Shown here: positions 31,558 through 44,869 of the stretch, piece by piece
How the letters are laid out: every line of letters begins with the position of its first letter
Position numbering within the stretch: the first letter of the stretch is position 1
Source: Acidobacteriaceae bacterium
Lineage (GTDB): Bacteria; Acidobacteriota; Terriglobia; Terriglobales; Acidobacteriaceae
Assembly: GCA_025355505.1 (NCBI GenBank)
Contig: JANXZM010000100.1
Coordinates: 1 to 64,000, forward strand
DNA: 64,000 bases
Direction: 5' to 3'
Position numbers and translations under genes: made by a program
The notes under the pieces: generated by a model
The model's input: the letters and a program-made list of their open reading frames with translations, nothing else
The model's database searches: none
What the model was told of the DNA's origin: nothing

Positions 31558-31702
31558 AGGAGTCTCGTTGCAGTTTGTAGATACTCCAAGATAATGTCAC
31601 CCCCTAACTGCAACGAGACTTTGTCACCCGTTAGGGATGGTGATGATGAGTCAGAAACAGTTGCAACGGGTGAAAGTGATTGAGAATGCAGCAGGCGGGT
31701 GG
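31558..31702 (+). mobile_element. truncated ISNCY-like element: left end plus first ~18 codons of transposase
   Basis: TAACTGCAACGAGACTTTGTCACCC then ATG at 31646: MSQKQLQRVKVIENAAGG, then homology lost. Confidence 0.65.
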
Positions 31703-31906
31703 CCCAGGTTTTGCGGTTTTCGAGACCCGGGATTTTGCGGGACAATCTTTTTTGGGATTTCAAGGATGCAGCTTGAGCCGCCCTAACAACGTCAACACAA
31801 CCTACACCTATGGACCTCGGGTGGAACCAGCTCACCACGCTAACAACGTTGTTACAATTAACCAAGCAGTGTTCCCGCCGTTGTTGTGGGTTCTGAACCA
31901 GCGCAC

Positions 31907-34012
31907 ATGCAGCCGTTTGACGAACATTTCGAGGTCGTGATCGTCGGCGCCGGCCATGCCGGATGCGAGGCCGCGATGGCTGCGGCACGCATGGGGCTGA
32001 AGACTGCTCTCTATACGTTGAACGTCGATCTGATCGCGCAGATGTCGTGTAATCCTGCCATCGGCGGCATCGCGAAAGGGCACCTGGTGCGCGAGGTGGA
32101 TGCACTGGGCGGCATCATGGGCGAAATCACGGACGCGGTCGGAATCCAATTCCGCCTGCTTAATACTTCGCGTGGACCCGCGGTCTGGTCGCCGCGGGCG
32201 CAGTGCGACAAGCAGGGCTATCGCCTGAAGATGCGCGAAGTGCTTGAGTCGCAGGCGAACCTGAAGATCAAGCAGGCGGAAGTAACGGATGTGATTCTGG
32301 AGTCGTTGGAGGATGGTGGTCGGTCGGTCGCGGGTCCCGATGAAAGTGGCGGCGCAACTGCCAACGACCGACGGCTAACGACCAACGACGCCCCGCGCAT
32401 TATTCGGGGCATTCTGCTGCGCGATGGGCGGCGCGTTTCGGCCGACGCGGTCATTATTACCACCGGGACTTTTCTGAACGGGCTGATCCACTGCGGCGAG
32501 CAGCAGTATCCGGCGGGACGGTCGGGAGAACCAGCGGCGGTTCTGCTGGGCGAAGCGCTGAAGAAGCTCGGCCTGCGCGGATGCCGCCTGAAGACGGGGA
32601 CGCCGCCGCGTCTGGACGGGCGCAGCATTGACTGGTCGCGGTTTGAGCGGCAGCCGGGCGATGTGGATCCTACGCCATTCAGTTTTCGCACGCGGCGCGT
32701 TGCGCATCACGACTCGCAAGTCCCGTGCTACATCGCATTTACGACTGAAGAGACGCATCGCATCATTCGCGAGAACGTGCATCGCTCGCCGATGTACAGC
32801 GGGCAGATTCAATCGACCGGGCCGCGTTACTGTCCGTCGATTGAAGACAAGATCGTCAAGTTTCCGGACAAACTGACGCACCAACTTTTTTTGGAACCCG
32901 AGGGGCTGAGCACGCACGAGATCTACGTCAACGGCATGAGCACTTCGCTGCCGATTGATGTGCAGCTCGCGATTCTTAAGTCGATTCCGGGGCTGGAAAG
33001 CGCGGAGATGATGCGGCCGGGCTACGCCATTGAGTACGACTCGATCGATCCGACGGAGCTCAACCGCACGCTGGAAACTAAAAAGATTGCCAGCCTGTTT
33101 CTTGCGGGGCAGATCAATGGCACGTCGGGCTACGAAGAGGCGGCGTGCCAGGGAATCATGGCGGGGATCAATGCGGCGCTGAAGGTGAAGAAAGAGTCTC
33201 CGCTGGTGCTCGACCGGACGGAAGCGTACACGGCGATACTTATCGACGACCTGATTTCGAAAGGCACCAACGAGCCTTACCGGATGTTCACGTCGCGCGC
33301 GGAGTTTCGTTTGCACTTGCGAATCGATAATGCCGACCGCCGTCTGACTCCGCACGGCCGGCGGGTGGGCCTGATCCGGGATGAAGCGTGGTCGGAATTC
33401 GAGGCGAAACAGGGGCGGCTGGAGGAAGTGAAGCAGGTGCTGGAGAGAACGAAAGTGACGGCAGGAATGGCGGAGGAAATTGAGCGGGCTGCCGTGGGCG
33501 CTGGCGAGAATTCGCGGACAGGAGTGTCCGCGCCACGCGATCTGTCTTCGGCGGTGGGGCAGCCCTTGGCGCAACTGCTGAAGCGTCCGGAAATCACAAT
33601 AGAGCAACTGGCGCCGGTCCTAAGTAATCTAGTGCCCGGATTTTTTGGAAGAGATTTTTCGGCAAACTCGGCGTCCTCTGCGGTTGACGTTTTTCCAATT
33701 CCACTTTCGTCGGAAATCCGCAACGAGCTCAAGTCCGTCGAAACTGAAATTAAGTATGCCGGATACCTTGACCAGCAGCAGCGGGCGATTGAGCGACTGA
33801 AGAAGGCGGAGCAGCGCCGCATCCCGGATTGGTTCGATTACCGGGCAGTCAGCGGATTGTCGCGCGAAATGCAGGAGAAGCTTGGAAATGTTGTTCCACA
33901 GACGCTAGGCCAGGCTTCGCGCATCCCCGGCGTGACGCCAGCGGCTGTTTCGCTGATCTACGTATATATCGAGATTCAGGGGCGACGCCGCGAACAGGGC
34001 GCTGCGCTCTAG
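31907..34012 (+). CDS. mnmG: tRNA uridine-5-carboxymethylaminomethyl modification enzyme MnmG
   Basis: [42 protein letters not shown]; contains unusual repeat-derived insertions. Confidence 0.96.
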   Translation: MQPFDEHFEVVIVGAGHAGCEAAMAAARMGLKTALYTLNVDLIAQMSCNPAIGGIAKGHLVREVDALGGIMGEITDAVGIQFRLLNTSRGPAVWSPRAQCDKQGYRLKMREVLESQANLKIKQAEVTDVILESLEDGGRSVAGPDESGGATANDRRLTTNDAPRIIRGILLRDGRRVSADAVIITTGTFLNGLIHCGEQQYPAGRSGEPAAVLLGEALKKLGLRGCRLKTGTPPRLDGRSIDWSRFERQPGDVDPTPFSFRTRRVAHHDSQVPCYIAFTTEETHRIIRENVHRSPMYSGQIQSTGPRYCPSIEDKIVKFPDKLTHQLFLEPEGLSTHEIYVNGMSTSLPIDVQLAILKSIPGLESAEMMRPGYAIEYDSIDPTELNRTLETKKIASLFLAGQINGTSGYEEAACQGIMAGINAALKVKKESPLVLDRTEAYTAILIDDLISKGTNEPYRMFTSRAEFRLHLRIDNADRRLTPHGRRVGLIRDEAWSEFEAKQGRLEEVKQVLERTKVTAGMAEEIERAAVGAGENSRTGVSAPRDLSSAVGQPLAQLLKRPEITIEQLAPVLSNLVPGFFGRDFSANSASSAVDVFPIPLSSEIRNELKSVETEIKYAGYLDQQQRAIERLKKAEQRRIPDWFDYRAVSGLSREMQEKLGNVVPQTLGQASRIPGVTPAAVSLIYVYIEIQGRRREQGAAL

Positions 34013-34048
34013 TCCTCCGCGGTTAAATTTCCGGCGATAAAATTCAGG

Positions 34049-34096
34049 CTTTGTATCAGGGTATGGCTTCAGGTGAAGGCATACTCCGATACGAAA
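34049..34096. repeat. palindromic element (TTTGTATCAGGGTATGGCTTC-AGGT-GAAGGCATACTCCGATACGAAA)
   Basis: Imperfect hairpin built from two opposed copies of the CCTGATAC repeat motif. Confidence 0.8.
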
Positions 34097-34276
34097 TGCG
34101 GTGGTTTTCGAAGGTTTCGAGGCTAGAGGCAGAAACGAAGGGAGCGTGGGTAACGGGTCGAGGTACAACTTCCGTAATGGCACTATTGGACAGGGGCTAA
34201 GCCCTTTGGAAACCTATGCAACCGTTAAAAGGCACGTCAGAATGGGGTTTTAGAGGAGTTCACCCCGCTGGGACTG

Positions 34277-34987
34277 ATGACTACATCGACAGGTATCGTT
34301 CTCGCCGCCATCCCGGTGCATCGAAAGACGGCTGCGCGCGTCGCGCTGTTTGACTTGCCCGAGACGTCTGAGAAACTAGTGACGGAGTGTTTCCGTCAAT
34401 TTGGAATCGAGACGGTTTCGATTGCGCGCGAACACGCGGAACGACTGCAACACGAAAAGTTCGAGGCCTGCGTCTTGCCTTTGGGAGAAACAGCGGGCAG
34501 CATCATCGAGCTGGCACGAGGATCGGCTTCCAACAGCCGGCTGATCATTTACGGGCTGGGGGGGACGGCGCAGGATGCGATGCGTTATTCGAAGTTGTGC
34601 CTCAACGCGGTGTTTCACGAACCGTTAGAGCGGTCAGCGGCGATGAAATTGGTGCGGTCGACTCGAATGCTGGTGCTGCACGAATTCCGGCGCTACGTTC
34701 GAATCCCGTTGATGACGGAGGTTGGGATCGTGATGGCCGACGGTGGCCGCATCACCGCCACCAGCCAGGAGATCAGTTCGGGTGGGATGTCGCTCAAGGG
34801 TAATCACGTGCCCGAACAAGGAAGTCAGGTGGAAGTGTCGTTTTCATTGCTGACGCTGCCGCGCGTCTGGGTGCGTGGGCAGGTCACGTGGAAGAAAAGT
34901 AATAAAAGCTTCGGGATTCGCTTTGATTCTAGCGACGAGCGGCGGCAACGGCTGAAAGAGTGGATCGTGGCGTATCTGGAAGCGTAG
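34277..34987 (+). CDS. PilZ domain protein
   Basis: C-terminal EISSGGMSLKGNHVPEQGSQVEVSF. Confidence 0.8.
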   Translation: MTTSTGIVLAAIPVHRKTAARVALFDLPETSEKLVTECFRQFGIETVSIAREHAERLQHEKFEACVLPLGETAGSIIELARGSASNSRLIIYGLGGTAQDAMRYSKLCLNAVFHEPLERSAAMKLVRSTRMLVLHEFRRYVRIPLMTEVGIVMADGGRITATSQEISSGGMSLKGNHVPEQGSQVEVSFSLLTLPRVWVRGQVTWKKSNKSFGIRFDSSDERRQRLKEWIVAYLEA

Positions 34988-35057
34988 GCAAGCCGCTCTC
35001 GGTTGTCCGGCTTTCATCCTTCAGTTAAAACCTTTCTGACCCGGCTACAATATCGGC

Positions 35058-35810
35058 GTGAGTTCTTCTTCAGCCGCGGTCGAGCCTGAGCAGCCCCCTG
35101 TATTGGAAGCGCGGCGATTTTCGCTGCGACAAAGGATTTTTTTGTGGCTCATCAGCTGGGCGGGTTATCTGGCGATAGCGCTGATTGGCCCGACTCTGCG
35201 CTATTCAGTGTCGTGGGAGGAGTTGTCTTCGCCGGCGGACACGATTTACGAAAAACGGGTGATTTACGCTTTCTGGCATCGGGCCGTGTTCGCGGGCGCG
35301 TGGTTGTGGAGAAAAGCCGGTGCCGCGGTGATGGTGAGCCGCAGCTTCGACGGGGAATACATCGCCCGAACCATAGAAAAACTTGGGTTCGTCGCGGTGC
35401 GAGGATCGAGCAGCCGCGGGGGCGCGACGGCACTGCTTGGATTGAAGGGTCAGCTGGAGCAGGGGATTCCGGTGGTGTTTACGATCGACGGTCCACGCGG
35501 GCCGAAATATGTGGCCAAGCCGGGTCCGGTGTTATTGTCGCGTGCCAGCGCTGTGCCGATGGCGGCATTCTACGTGGCGCTCAGCGATGCGTGGGTGCTG
35601 AATACATGGGATGCACTGATGATTCCGAAGCCATTTTCGAAGGCGCTGGTGCGGTTCAGCGCTAAAGTGCAGGTTCCCGCCGAAGCTGACGATGCGCAGA
35701 TGGCAGAGTTTCACCGGCAGTTGCAGGGTGCGCTCGAACGCGTCACTCGGTTCGCGGAGGAGCACGTTGCACGGGTGGGATCGGGGGAATTTCCCATCAT
35801 CAAGAGCTGA
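35058..35810 (+). CDS. DUF374/lysophospholipid acyltransferase-like protein
   Basis: VMVSRSFDGEYIARTIEKLGFVAVRGSSSRGGATAL...FTIDGPRGPKYVAKPG. Confidence 0.92.
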   Translation: MSSSSAAVEPEQPPVLEARRFSLRQRIFLWLISWAGYLAIALIGPTLRYSVSWEELSSPADTIYEKRVIYAFWHRAVFAGAWLWRKAGAAVMVSRSFDGEYIARTIEKLGFVAVRGSSSRGGATALLGLKGQLEQGIPVVFTIDGPRGPKYVAKPGPVLLSRASAVPMAAFYVALSDAWVLNTWDALMIPKPFSKALVRFSAKVQVPAEADDAQMAEFHRQLQGALERVTRFAEEHVARVGSGEFPIIKS

Positions 35811-35884
35811 CGTTTGACTTGTGTCGGGGTGGCCAGTAGATTTACTGGGCTGCTGTTTCTGCTCTTTCTCAAAATTAGGTTCGC

Positions 35885-36087
35885 GCATGATCGTAGGCCG
35901 GCGAAACGCCGGCGCTATGGGAAGCGGGTGAAAATCCCGCGCTGCCGCGCAACTGTAAGCGAGGACAATGGCGGACGTCCACTGGGAGCAATCTTCGGTA
36001 AGAAGATCTGAAGTTTCTGGGAAGGACACCGCAGCAAGCCGGATTCGGTAAGAGTCCTTACTCGCAAGCCAGGAGACCGGCGTGAAC
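35885..36087 (+). promoter_or_regulatory. cobalamin (AdoCbl) riboswitch
   Basis: GGTGAAAATCCCGCGCTGCCGCGCAACTGTAAGCG core and B12 box AGCCAGGAGACCGGCG, upstream of a TonB receptor. Confidence 0.92.
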
Positions 36088-36125
36088 CATCACCTACAAC
36101 CCTTTCGCGTGTGAAGGAGGATGGT

Positions 36126-38393
36126 ATGCGTCACTGTGGTTTTCTGCTGCTGATTTTCTTCTCTATCTCTACGGCGTCGATTTCTGGGGCGTCGGCCGTT
36201 GATCTCCACATCAAGGTTGTCGATCCGCACTCGGTTGCGGTGGCCGGGGCGCAAGCGTCGATCTACCGGCAGGGCGAGGCCAGTCCGCTGCAGGTTCGAA
36301 GCACGTCGGGTGAGGGCGAGGCCATTTTTCATGTGGACAACGCAACCGGTCTGCGGGTGCAGGTTCTCGCTCCGGGATTCGCGCCGGCCTGGTCGGAGGC
36401 GGCAAACTCCTCGTCGTCGGTAACGCTGATCAAGCTTCAAATAGCGACCGCTTCGGAAACGGTGGTGGTGACTGCGACGCGCACGCCGACGGCGGAGCAG
36501 GAGACGGCCAGCAGTGTCTCGCTTTTAAGCGGCGCAGCCATCGAGACCATGCAGCCGACTTCGGGTGCCGACGCTCTACGTTTCCTGCCGGGAGCTGTCG
36601 TCAATGTGGCCGGCCAGCGTGGCGGACTGGGATCGCTGTTCGTGCGCGGCGGAGACTCCCGATACAACAAGGTGCTGATCGACGGTGTACCCGTAACCGA
36701 TCCGGGGGGCACATTGAATGCTTCGACAGTGCCCCTGGCGGAGAGCGACCGGTTGGAGTTCTTGCGGGGCGCGCAGAGCACACTCTACGGGTCCGACGCG
36801 ATGACCAGCGTGGTGCAGATCTTCACGCGCAACGGAACAACGGAGACCCCGGAACTGCGCTTCGGCGCCGATGGTGGCACTTTCGGAACGGCGCATGGAT
36901 TTGCTTCGCTGGCGGGGGCGCGGTCGCGCTTCGACTACAACGCGTTTGCCGACCAGTTCAACACCCACGGGCAAGGGCCGAACGCGGGTTACACCAATGC
37001 CCTGCAGGGCGGCAACGTTGGCGTGCAATTGAACCAGCGCGTGCTGATTCGACTGCGGGCGCGGCATTCGAACAGTCGCACCGGAGTTCCAGGAGAATGG
37101 GACTTCAACGGGCAGCGTCTGCTGGCGCCGGACATCGATCAGCGGGCGCGCGCCAACAATTTTCTGGCTAGCGGAGAACTGCTGATCTCAGCTCCAGCCC
37201 GATGGCAGCACCGTCTGACGGGGTACGAATACAACACGCGGCGGCTGAATGAGGACGACCTTCCAGACCGGGGGTGCGACAACACACTGTTCATTTTCAC
37301 AGACTGCCCGTTCCTTGCTACGGCGCATATCAATCGCGTTGGCTTCCTGTATCAGGGGGACTACACACCGCGAAGTTGGGCGCAGACGACTGTCGGATAT
37401 GAGTTCGAGGATGAAAACGGGCGGTTTTTTACGGACTCGAAGTCATTCAATCCCTTTATGGAATTCTCGCAGCTTGTACCGGGTTTGCGGCTTAATAACG
37501 CGGTATTCGTGCAACAGCATGTGACATGGAAGCGGCTCTCGGCGACTGCTGGTGTGCGGTACGTGCACAGCGGAACGTCCAGCAGTGTTGTACCGGTCGC
37601 TGGGAACACAAGCAAGGCCGTGCCGCGTGTGGCGCTCACGCTGCTGGCGGTAAAGGGCGGCGAGATTTTCTCGGGAACGCGGCTCCGCTTTTCGTATGCA
37701 ACCGGTATTAAAGAAGCGCGCTTTGAAGAATTGTTTGTTTCCGACCCTCCCTTTGTCTTTGCGAATCCCAATCTGAAGCCGGAGGAGAACCGGGCATTCG
37801 AGGCGGGATTCGAGCAGGGGCTCTTCGGCGGCAAGTACCAACTGTCGGGCGTCTATTTCAACAACCTGTTCCGTGACCAAATCGATTTCGCGATCATCGA
37901 TCCGAACACATTCGCGGGACAGTATGAAAACATCAACAAGTCCATGGCGCATGGGGCGGAGTTGGAGCTCGCGGGAAGGCTGACGTCGCGACTCACGCTC
38001 ACCAGTGCCTACGTGTACACGTCATCACAGATTCTCGTGCAGCCGTCCGCGTTTGATTCGCTGCATCAGCCGGGGCAACCGCTGCTGCGCCGTCCCAAGC
38101 ATTCGGGAAGCATCCTGATGACTTACCTGGGATCACACTGGGGAGCGAACCTGGGTGGAAGCTTTGTGGGCAGGCGGGCGGACTCGGACTTCCTCTTCAT
38201 GGGGTTCAACATTACGCATGCGGCGGGCTACGCTCGCGTTGATCTGGGCGGATGGTATGCCATCAATTCGCGAATTACGGCCTACGCGAATGTCGAGAAC
38301 GCGCTTAACGATCACTACAACGAAGTGGTGGGATACCCGGCGTTGACGGCCAACTTTCGGTTGGGGATGAGGTTTCGGATCGGCGGGGAGTAA
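36126..38393 (+). CDS. TonB-dependent receptor (BtuB-like)
   Basis: Carboxypeptidase-like N-domain, plug FVRGGDSRYNKVLIDGVPV, C-terminal beta-barrel; B12 riboswitch upstream. Confidence 0.9.
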   Translation: MRHCGFLLLIFFSISTASISGASAVDLHIKVVDPHSVAVAGAQASIYRQGEASPLQVRSTSGEGEAIFHVDNATGLRVQVLAPGFAPAWSEAANSSSSVTLIKLQIATASETVVVTATRTPTAEQETASSVSLLSGAAIETMQPTSGADALRFLPGAVVNVAGQRGGLGSLFVRGGDSRYNKVLIDGVPVTDPGGTLNASTVPLAESDRLEFLRGAQSTLYGSDAMTSVVQIFTRNGTTETPELRFGADGGTFGTAHGFASLAGARSRFDYNAFADQFNTHGQGPNAGYTNALQGGNVGVQLNQRVLIRLRARHSNSRTGVPGEWDFNGQRLLAPDIDQRARANNFLASGELLISAPARWQHRLTGYEYNTRRLNEDDLPDRGCDNTLFIFTDCPFLATAHINRVGFLYQGDYTPRSWAQTTVGYEFEDENGRFFTDSKSFNPFMEFSQLVPGLRLNNAVFVQQHVTWKRLSATAGVRYVHSGTSSSVVPVAGNTSKAVPRVALTLLAVKGGEIFSGTRLRFSYATGIKEARFEELFVSDPPFVFANPNLKPEENRAFEAGFEQGLFGGKYQLSGVYFNNLFRDQIDFAIIDPNTFAGQYENINKSMAHGAELELAGRLTSRLTLTSAYVYTSSQILVQPSAFDSLHQPGQPLLRRPKHSGSILMTYLGSHWGANLGGSFVGRRADSDFLFMGFNITHAAGYARVDLGGWYAINSRITAYANVENALNDHYNEVVGYPALTANFRLGMRFRIGGE

Positions 38394-38395
38394 TT

Positions 38396-39127
38396 CTAGC
38401 GGCGGCTGCCGGCGGTCTCTTTCGGCTCGCCATCGGATTGAAGATCGTCGGTTGCAACCGGCCTGCGGGGCGGAGCCGGGTTCGCTCCGCTGTTGTAGCG
38501 GTGGCGAACTTCGTGAAGTTTCTGCACCTCTTTTTCACCGAGCGGTTGCTCGTTGCCGAGCAGGTGCGTGACCAGCGCGATTTTCGCGAAGTGCTCTACT
38601 GTTTCCATTTTCATGTAAGCACTTTCGAGCGAGGAGCCAAACGTGACGACCCCGTGGTTGGCCATCAGGATGGCGTCATGGTTCGGAATGAGGGGCTCGA
38701 GGGCATCGGTCAGTTCGGGCGTGCCCGGGGTGCCGTAGCGGGCCAGCGGGATGGAGCCCAGGCCGACGACGACTTCGCAGACCAGCGGCCGGTTGAGATC
38801 GTAACCGGAAGCGGCAAATCCGGTGGCGGTCGGAGGATGCGCGTGGACGATGCCATACACGTCGGGTCGCAGGCGATAAATCAGCAGGTGCATCTCGATT
38901 TCGCTTGAAACCCTGCGCTTACCGGCGAGGCGCTTTCCCGCCATATCCACAATCACCATGTCGGAAGCGCGCATCCTGCCCTTGCTTAAGCAGGTGGGAG
39001 TCACCAGCAGGCGGTTTTCGTCGAGACGGACGGATAGGTTTCCATCGGTGGCTGCAACAAAACCGTTTTGGTGCAGCATGCGGCCGAACTGCACAATTGC
39101 AAGACGATTTTGACGGTCGCTGGCCAT
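38396..39127 (-). CDS. class II aldolase/adducin family protein
   Basis: ATDGNLSVRL, GIVHAHPPTATGFA, MANHGVVTFG. Confidence 0.92.
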   Translation of the reverse strand: MASDRQNRLAIVQFGRMLHQNGFVAATDGNLSVRLDENRLLVTPTCLSKGRMRASDMVIVDMAGKRLAGKRRVSSEIEMHLLIYRLRPDVYGIVHAHPPTATGFAASGYDLNRPLVCEVVVGLGSIPLARYGTPGTPELTDALEPLIPNHDAILMANHGVVTFGSSLESAYMKMETVEHFAKIALVTHLLGNEQPLGEKEVQKLHEVRHRYNSGANPAPPRRPVATDDLQSDGEPKETAGSRR

Positions 39128-39270
39128 TGAAACCCTGCGCGGTCATGGTACAGCACACCTCGTAACCCTTACAACCACTAGAAGATCAAAATGTGTAAAA
39201 AGTGGGGGACGGGTTGCCGGCAGACACAGCGGCGGGTTGGAGCCGGTCATCAAACCTTATAATCTCCTCG

Positions 39271-40422
39271 ATGCTTGTCTCGGACTTCCAGTATGATCTG
39301 CCGCCCGAACGGATTGCGCAGGAGCCGTTGGCGGACCGGGCGGGATCGCGCGTGCTGCACCTTAGCCGGTTGAACTTGAATCGCCTGGCTGGGAGTTGGC
39401 AGGATCGGAGGTTTTGCGAATTCCCCGACTTGCTGCGGTCCGACGACCTGCTGGTGGTGAACAATACGCGGGTGTTCCCGGCCCGGCTCTATGGCCACCG
39501 GAGCGGACTGCGGGCCCAGCCGCTGAGGCCGGAAAATCCGGCGGCACGGGAATTTCTCCTGGGGCGGATTGAAGTTTTATTGACACGCCAGGTGGCAGAC
39601 GATCCGAATGAGTGGGAGTGCCTGGTACGGCCGGGGCGGAAGATCGGGATTGGAGAAAAACTCTACTTTAGCCATCCCCCCGGCGGCCAACCCGAACTGG
39701 AAGCCGAGGTCACGGAACGCGGCAGTTTTGGGGAGCGGCGAATCCGCTTCGCCCCGGTCGCCGATTTCTTTGCTTGCGTCGAGCGCCTTGGACACGTGCC
39801 GCTTCCGCCCTACATTCACCGCGACTTTGACCCAGACGATCGGGCCGGGGAGCGGGACAGAGACCGTTACCAGACTGTGTACGCCCAGGCGCGGGGATCG
39901 GTGGCGGCGCCTACGGCTGGTCTGCACTTCACGCCCGAGATACTGGAACAGATTCGTGGGCGTGGGATTGAAATTGCCGAGATCACGCTGCACGTTGGAC
40001 TGGGCACTTTTCAGCCGGTACGCGTAGAAAAAGTAGAAGATCACAAGCTGCATCGGGAGTGGTACGAAATTCCAGCGGAGGCGGCGCGGGCGATCAACCT
40101 GGCGAAAGCCGAGGGACGGCGGGTGGTGGCGGTGGGCACAACCACGGTCCGAACGTTAGAGTACGCTGCGAAGTACGCTGAGGAACGAACCGGCGGAAAT
40201 AGCGTAGAGGCTGGGCGAGGCGAGGCGGACGTGTTTATCTATCCAGGCTATCGGTTTCGCATCGTGGACGCGCTGCTGACAAACTTTCATCTGCCGCAAT
40301 CTACCCTGTTGATGATGGTGTGCGCGCTGGGTGGGAAAGATCTCGTGATGGGCGCTTACCGGCACGCGGTTGAGGCAGGGTACCGGTTTTATTCTTATGG
40401 GGACTGCATGTTCGTGGAGTAA
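39271..40422 (+). CDS. queA: S-adenosylmethionine:tRNA ribosyltransferase-isomerase
   Basis: [41 protein letters not shown]. Confidence 0.96.
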   Translation: MLVSDFQYDLPPERIAQEPLADRAGSRVLHLSRLNLNRLAGSWQDRRFCEFPDLLRSDDLLVVNNTRVFPARLYGHRSGLRAQPLRPENPAAREFLLGRIEVLLTRQVADDPNEWECLVRPGRKIGIGEKLYFSHPPGGQPELEAEVTERGSFGERRIRFAPVADFFACVERLGHVPLPPYIHRDFDPDDRAGERDRDRYQTVYAQARGSVAAPTAGLHFTPEILEQIRGRGIEIAEITLHVGLGTFQPVRVEKVEDHKLHREWYEIPAEAARAINLAKAEGRRVVAVGTTTVRTLEYAAKYAEERTGGNSVEAGRGEADVFIYPGYRFRIVDALLTNFHLPQSTLLMMVCALGGKDLVMGAYRHAVEAGYRFYSYGDCMFVE

Positions 40423-40473
40423 CGGTCCGGCGCGCGATTTGAAAACGTATGTAAACTTGTCGTTGATTTAGTT

Positions 40474-41106
40474 ATGCAGGTCCATATCCTCATGCATTGC
40501 CGGCTAGCTACGATTGCAGTTGTGACTCTGGGCCTAACCCTCACAGCGCAAACGCAACGCAAGACTGCGCCAGTGGCAACGCCGGCCAAGCCCGGGGCCA
40601 CGCACAACGGAGACGCACAGCTTTACCGCAACACCAGTTTCGGATTCCGCTATCAGATTCCCTACGGCTGGGTGGATCGCACCAAGGAGATGCAAGAGGG
40701 GGATGAGGCAGGCAAAGCAGAAGTCTTGCTCGCGGTTTTCGAGCGTCCTCCGAAGGCCACGGGAGAAAGCATCAACTCCGCGGTTGTGATCGCGTCCGAA
40801 AGCGCAGCGTCCTATCCCGGCCTCGAGAAAGCTGAAGACTACCTCGGCCCGCTCACGGAACTCGCGACCTCCAAGGGCTTCAAAGCCGAAGGCGAACCGT
40901 ATGGGCTGGAAGTTGAGTCGCGGCAACTGGTGCGCGCTGATTTCGTCAAGACGCTGAGCGATAAACTTACCATGCGCCAGTGCACGCTTGTGCTGCTCGC
41001 GAAGGGTGAGATAGTGTCGTTCACCTTTATCGCCGGCAGCGAAGAGGAACTCGACGACCTGATGGACGGGCTGCATTTTGGCGTCGCAAAAACGATCGGG
41101 CATTAG
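40474..41106 (+). CDS. secreted hypothetical protein
   Basis: Signal peptide-like N-terminus; YRNTSFGFRYQIPYGWVDRT. Confidence 0.7.
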   Translation: MQVHILMHCRLATIAVVTLGLTLTAQTQRKTAPVATPAKPGATHNGDAQLYRNTSFGFRYQIPYGWVDRTKEMQEGDEAGKAEVLLAVFERPPKATGESINSAVVIASESAASYPGLEKAEDYLGPLTELATSKGFKAEGEPYGLEVESRQLVRADFVKTLSDKLTMRQCTLVLLAKGEIVSFTFIAGSEEELDDLMDGLHFGVAKTIGH

Positions 41107-41274
41107 AATTAGAATTCGTCCGTGCGTGGGTGGCGCTACCCTCCAAGCGACGGCCCTAAGGGCAACAAAACCGGCGGTTTATGGACTCGATTCCGGCCTT
41201 AAAATGAGCACTTTTTGTGTTAAAATAAAGCAAGCTCCGGTGATCGCTAAATAGCAGACAATTCAATCAGTTGA

Positions 41275-44019
<2,745 letters not shown>

Positions 44020-44152
44020 GTTGTGTAGGGCGGACACTCCTGTCCGCCGCCGTTGCTTTTGATTGTGGAGGGACGGGCGCCCGCGCCCGTCCAAGCCGAG
44101 CGCAGTTCGGCCCCATTGCAACGGACAGCGCAACGACCTAACCCTAACCCAG

Positions 44153-44328
44153 ACCCTCGCCGCGATTGACGAAGGGACGCGGGACGCTGAAGCCGGTCGA
44201 ACCTAGCTCGCGGAAGAAGTCCGACGGTTCTTACCAAAGTGGACTACCGCCTCGTCTACACGCAAAAGGCGCTAAACGATCTCGGGACTAACCTTCGCGC
44301 CCACAATGATCGGCGATTTGAGTTGTGA
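44153..44328 (+). pseudogene. remnant of an antitoxin gene and N-terminal fragment of a ParE-like toxin
   Basis: TLAAIDEGTRDAEAGRT*LAEEVRRFLPKWTTASSTRKRR* (TAG 44204-44206) overlapping VDYRLVYTQKALNDLGTNLRAHNDRRFEL*. Confidence 0.55.
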
Positions 44329-44346
44329 ATTTTGTAGAATCCGCGC

Positions 44347-44593
44347 ATGCCGACTGTGCTCCGGTCCGGCCCTTACCGGTTCTATTTTTAAAGCCACGAA
44401 CCGAGCGAACCGCCTCACATTCATGTCGATCGCGACGACCTGTCGGCTAAGTTCTGGCTCGACCCACCCCCAACTGGCGCGCAATTTTGGGTTTCGCGCC
44501 AACGAACTGCGCACGATGCAATCGATGGTGACCGGGCACAGGGAAGAATTCCTGGAGGCATGGCATGAGTTTTTCGGCATCGGCGGCAGATGA
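44347..44593 (+). pseudogene. DUF4160-like gene, nonsense and frameshift
   Basis: MPTVLRSGPYRFYF*SHEPSEPPHIHVDRDDLSAKFWLDPP then +frame PQLARNFGFRANELRTMQSMVTGHREEFLEAWHEFFG. Confidence 0.8.
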
Positions 44594-44837
44594 ACGCGTG
44601 CTCGACGTGCAATCCACGGACGACACGCTTAGTGTGAGTCTGCGGGACGGCCGCGTCATTGCGGTGCCGCTGGTATGGTATCCGCGTCTGCTGAATGCCA
44701 CGCCGGCGCAACGCCGGAATTGGGCGATTGCCGGCGGCGGATATGGTATCCATTGGCCCGACCTGGACGAGGACCTGAGCACGGAAGGATTGCTACGCGG
44801 CGCGCCCGCCCCCAAAACATCAGTTCACGCGAAATAG
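44565..44837 (+). CDS. DUF2442 domain-containing protein
   Basis: DTLSVSLRDGRVIAVPLVWYPRLLNATPAQRRNWAIAGGGYGIHWPDLDEDLS. Confidence 0.88.
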   Translation: MSFSASAADERVLDVQSTDDTLSVSLRDGRVIAVPLVWYPRLLNATPAQRRNWAIAGGGYGIHWPDLDEDLSTEGLLRGAPAPKTSVHAK

Positions 44838-44869
44838 ATCCGCCGAATCTCTTCTCTTCACGGAAAGCG

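Noticed and set aside
32375-33607. 410 aa minus-strand ORF opposite mnmG
   Set aside because: Shadow ORF with Arg/His-rich composition; the + strand is MnmG.
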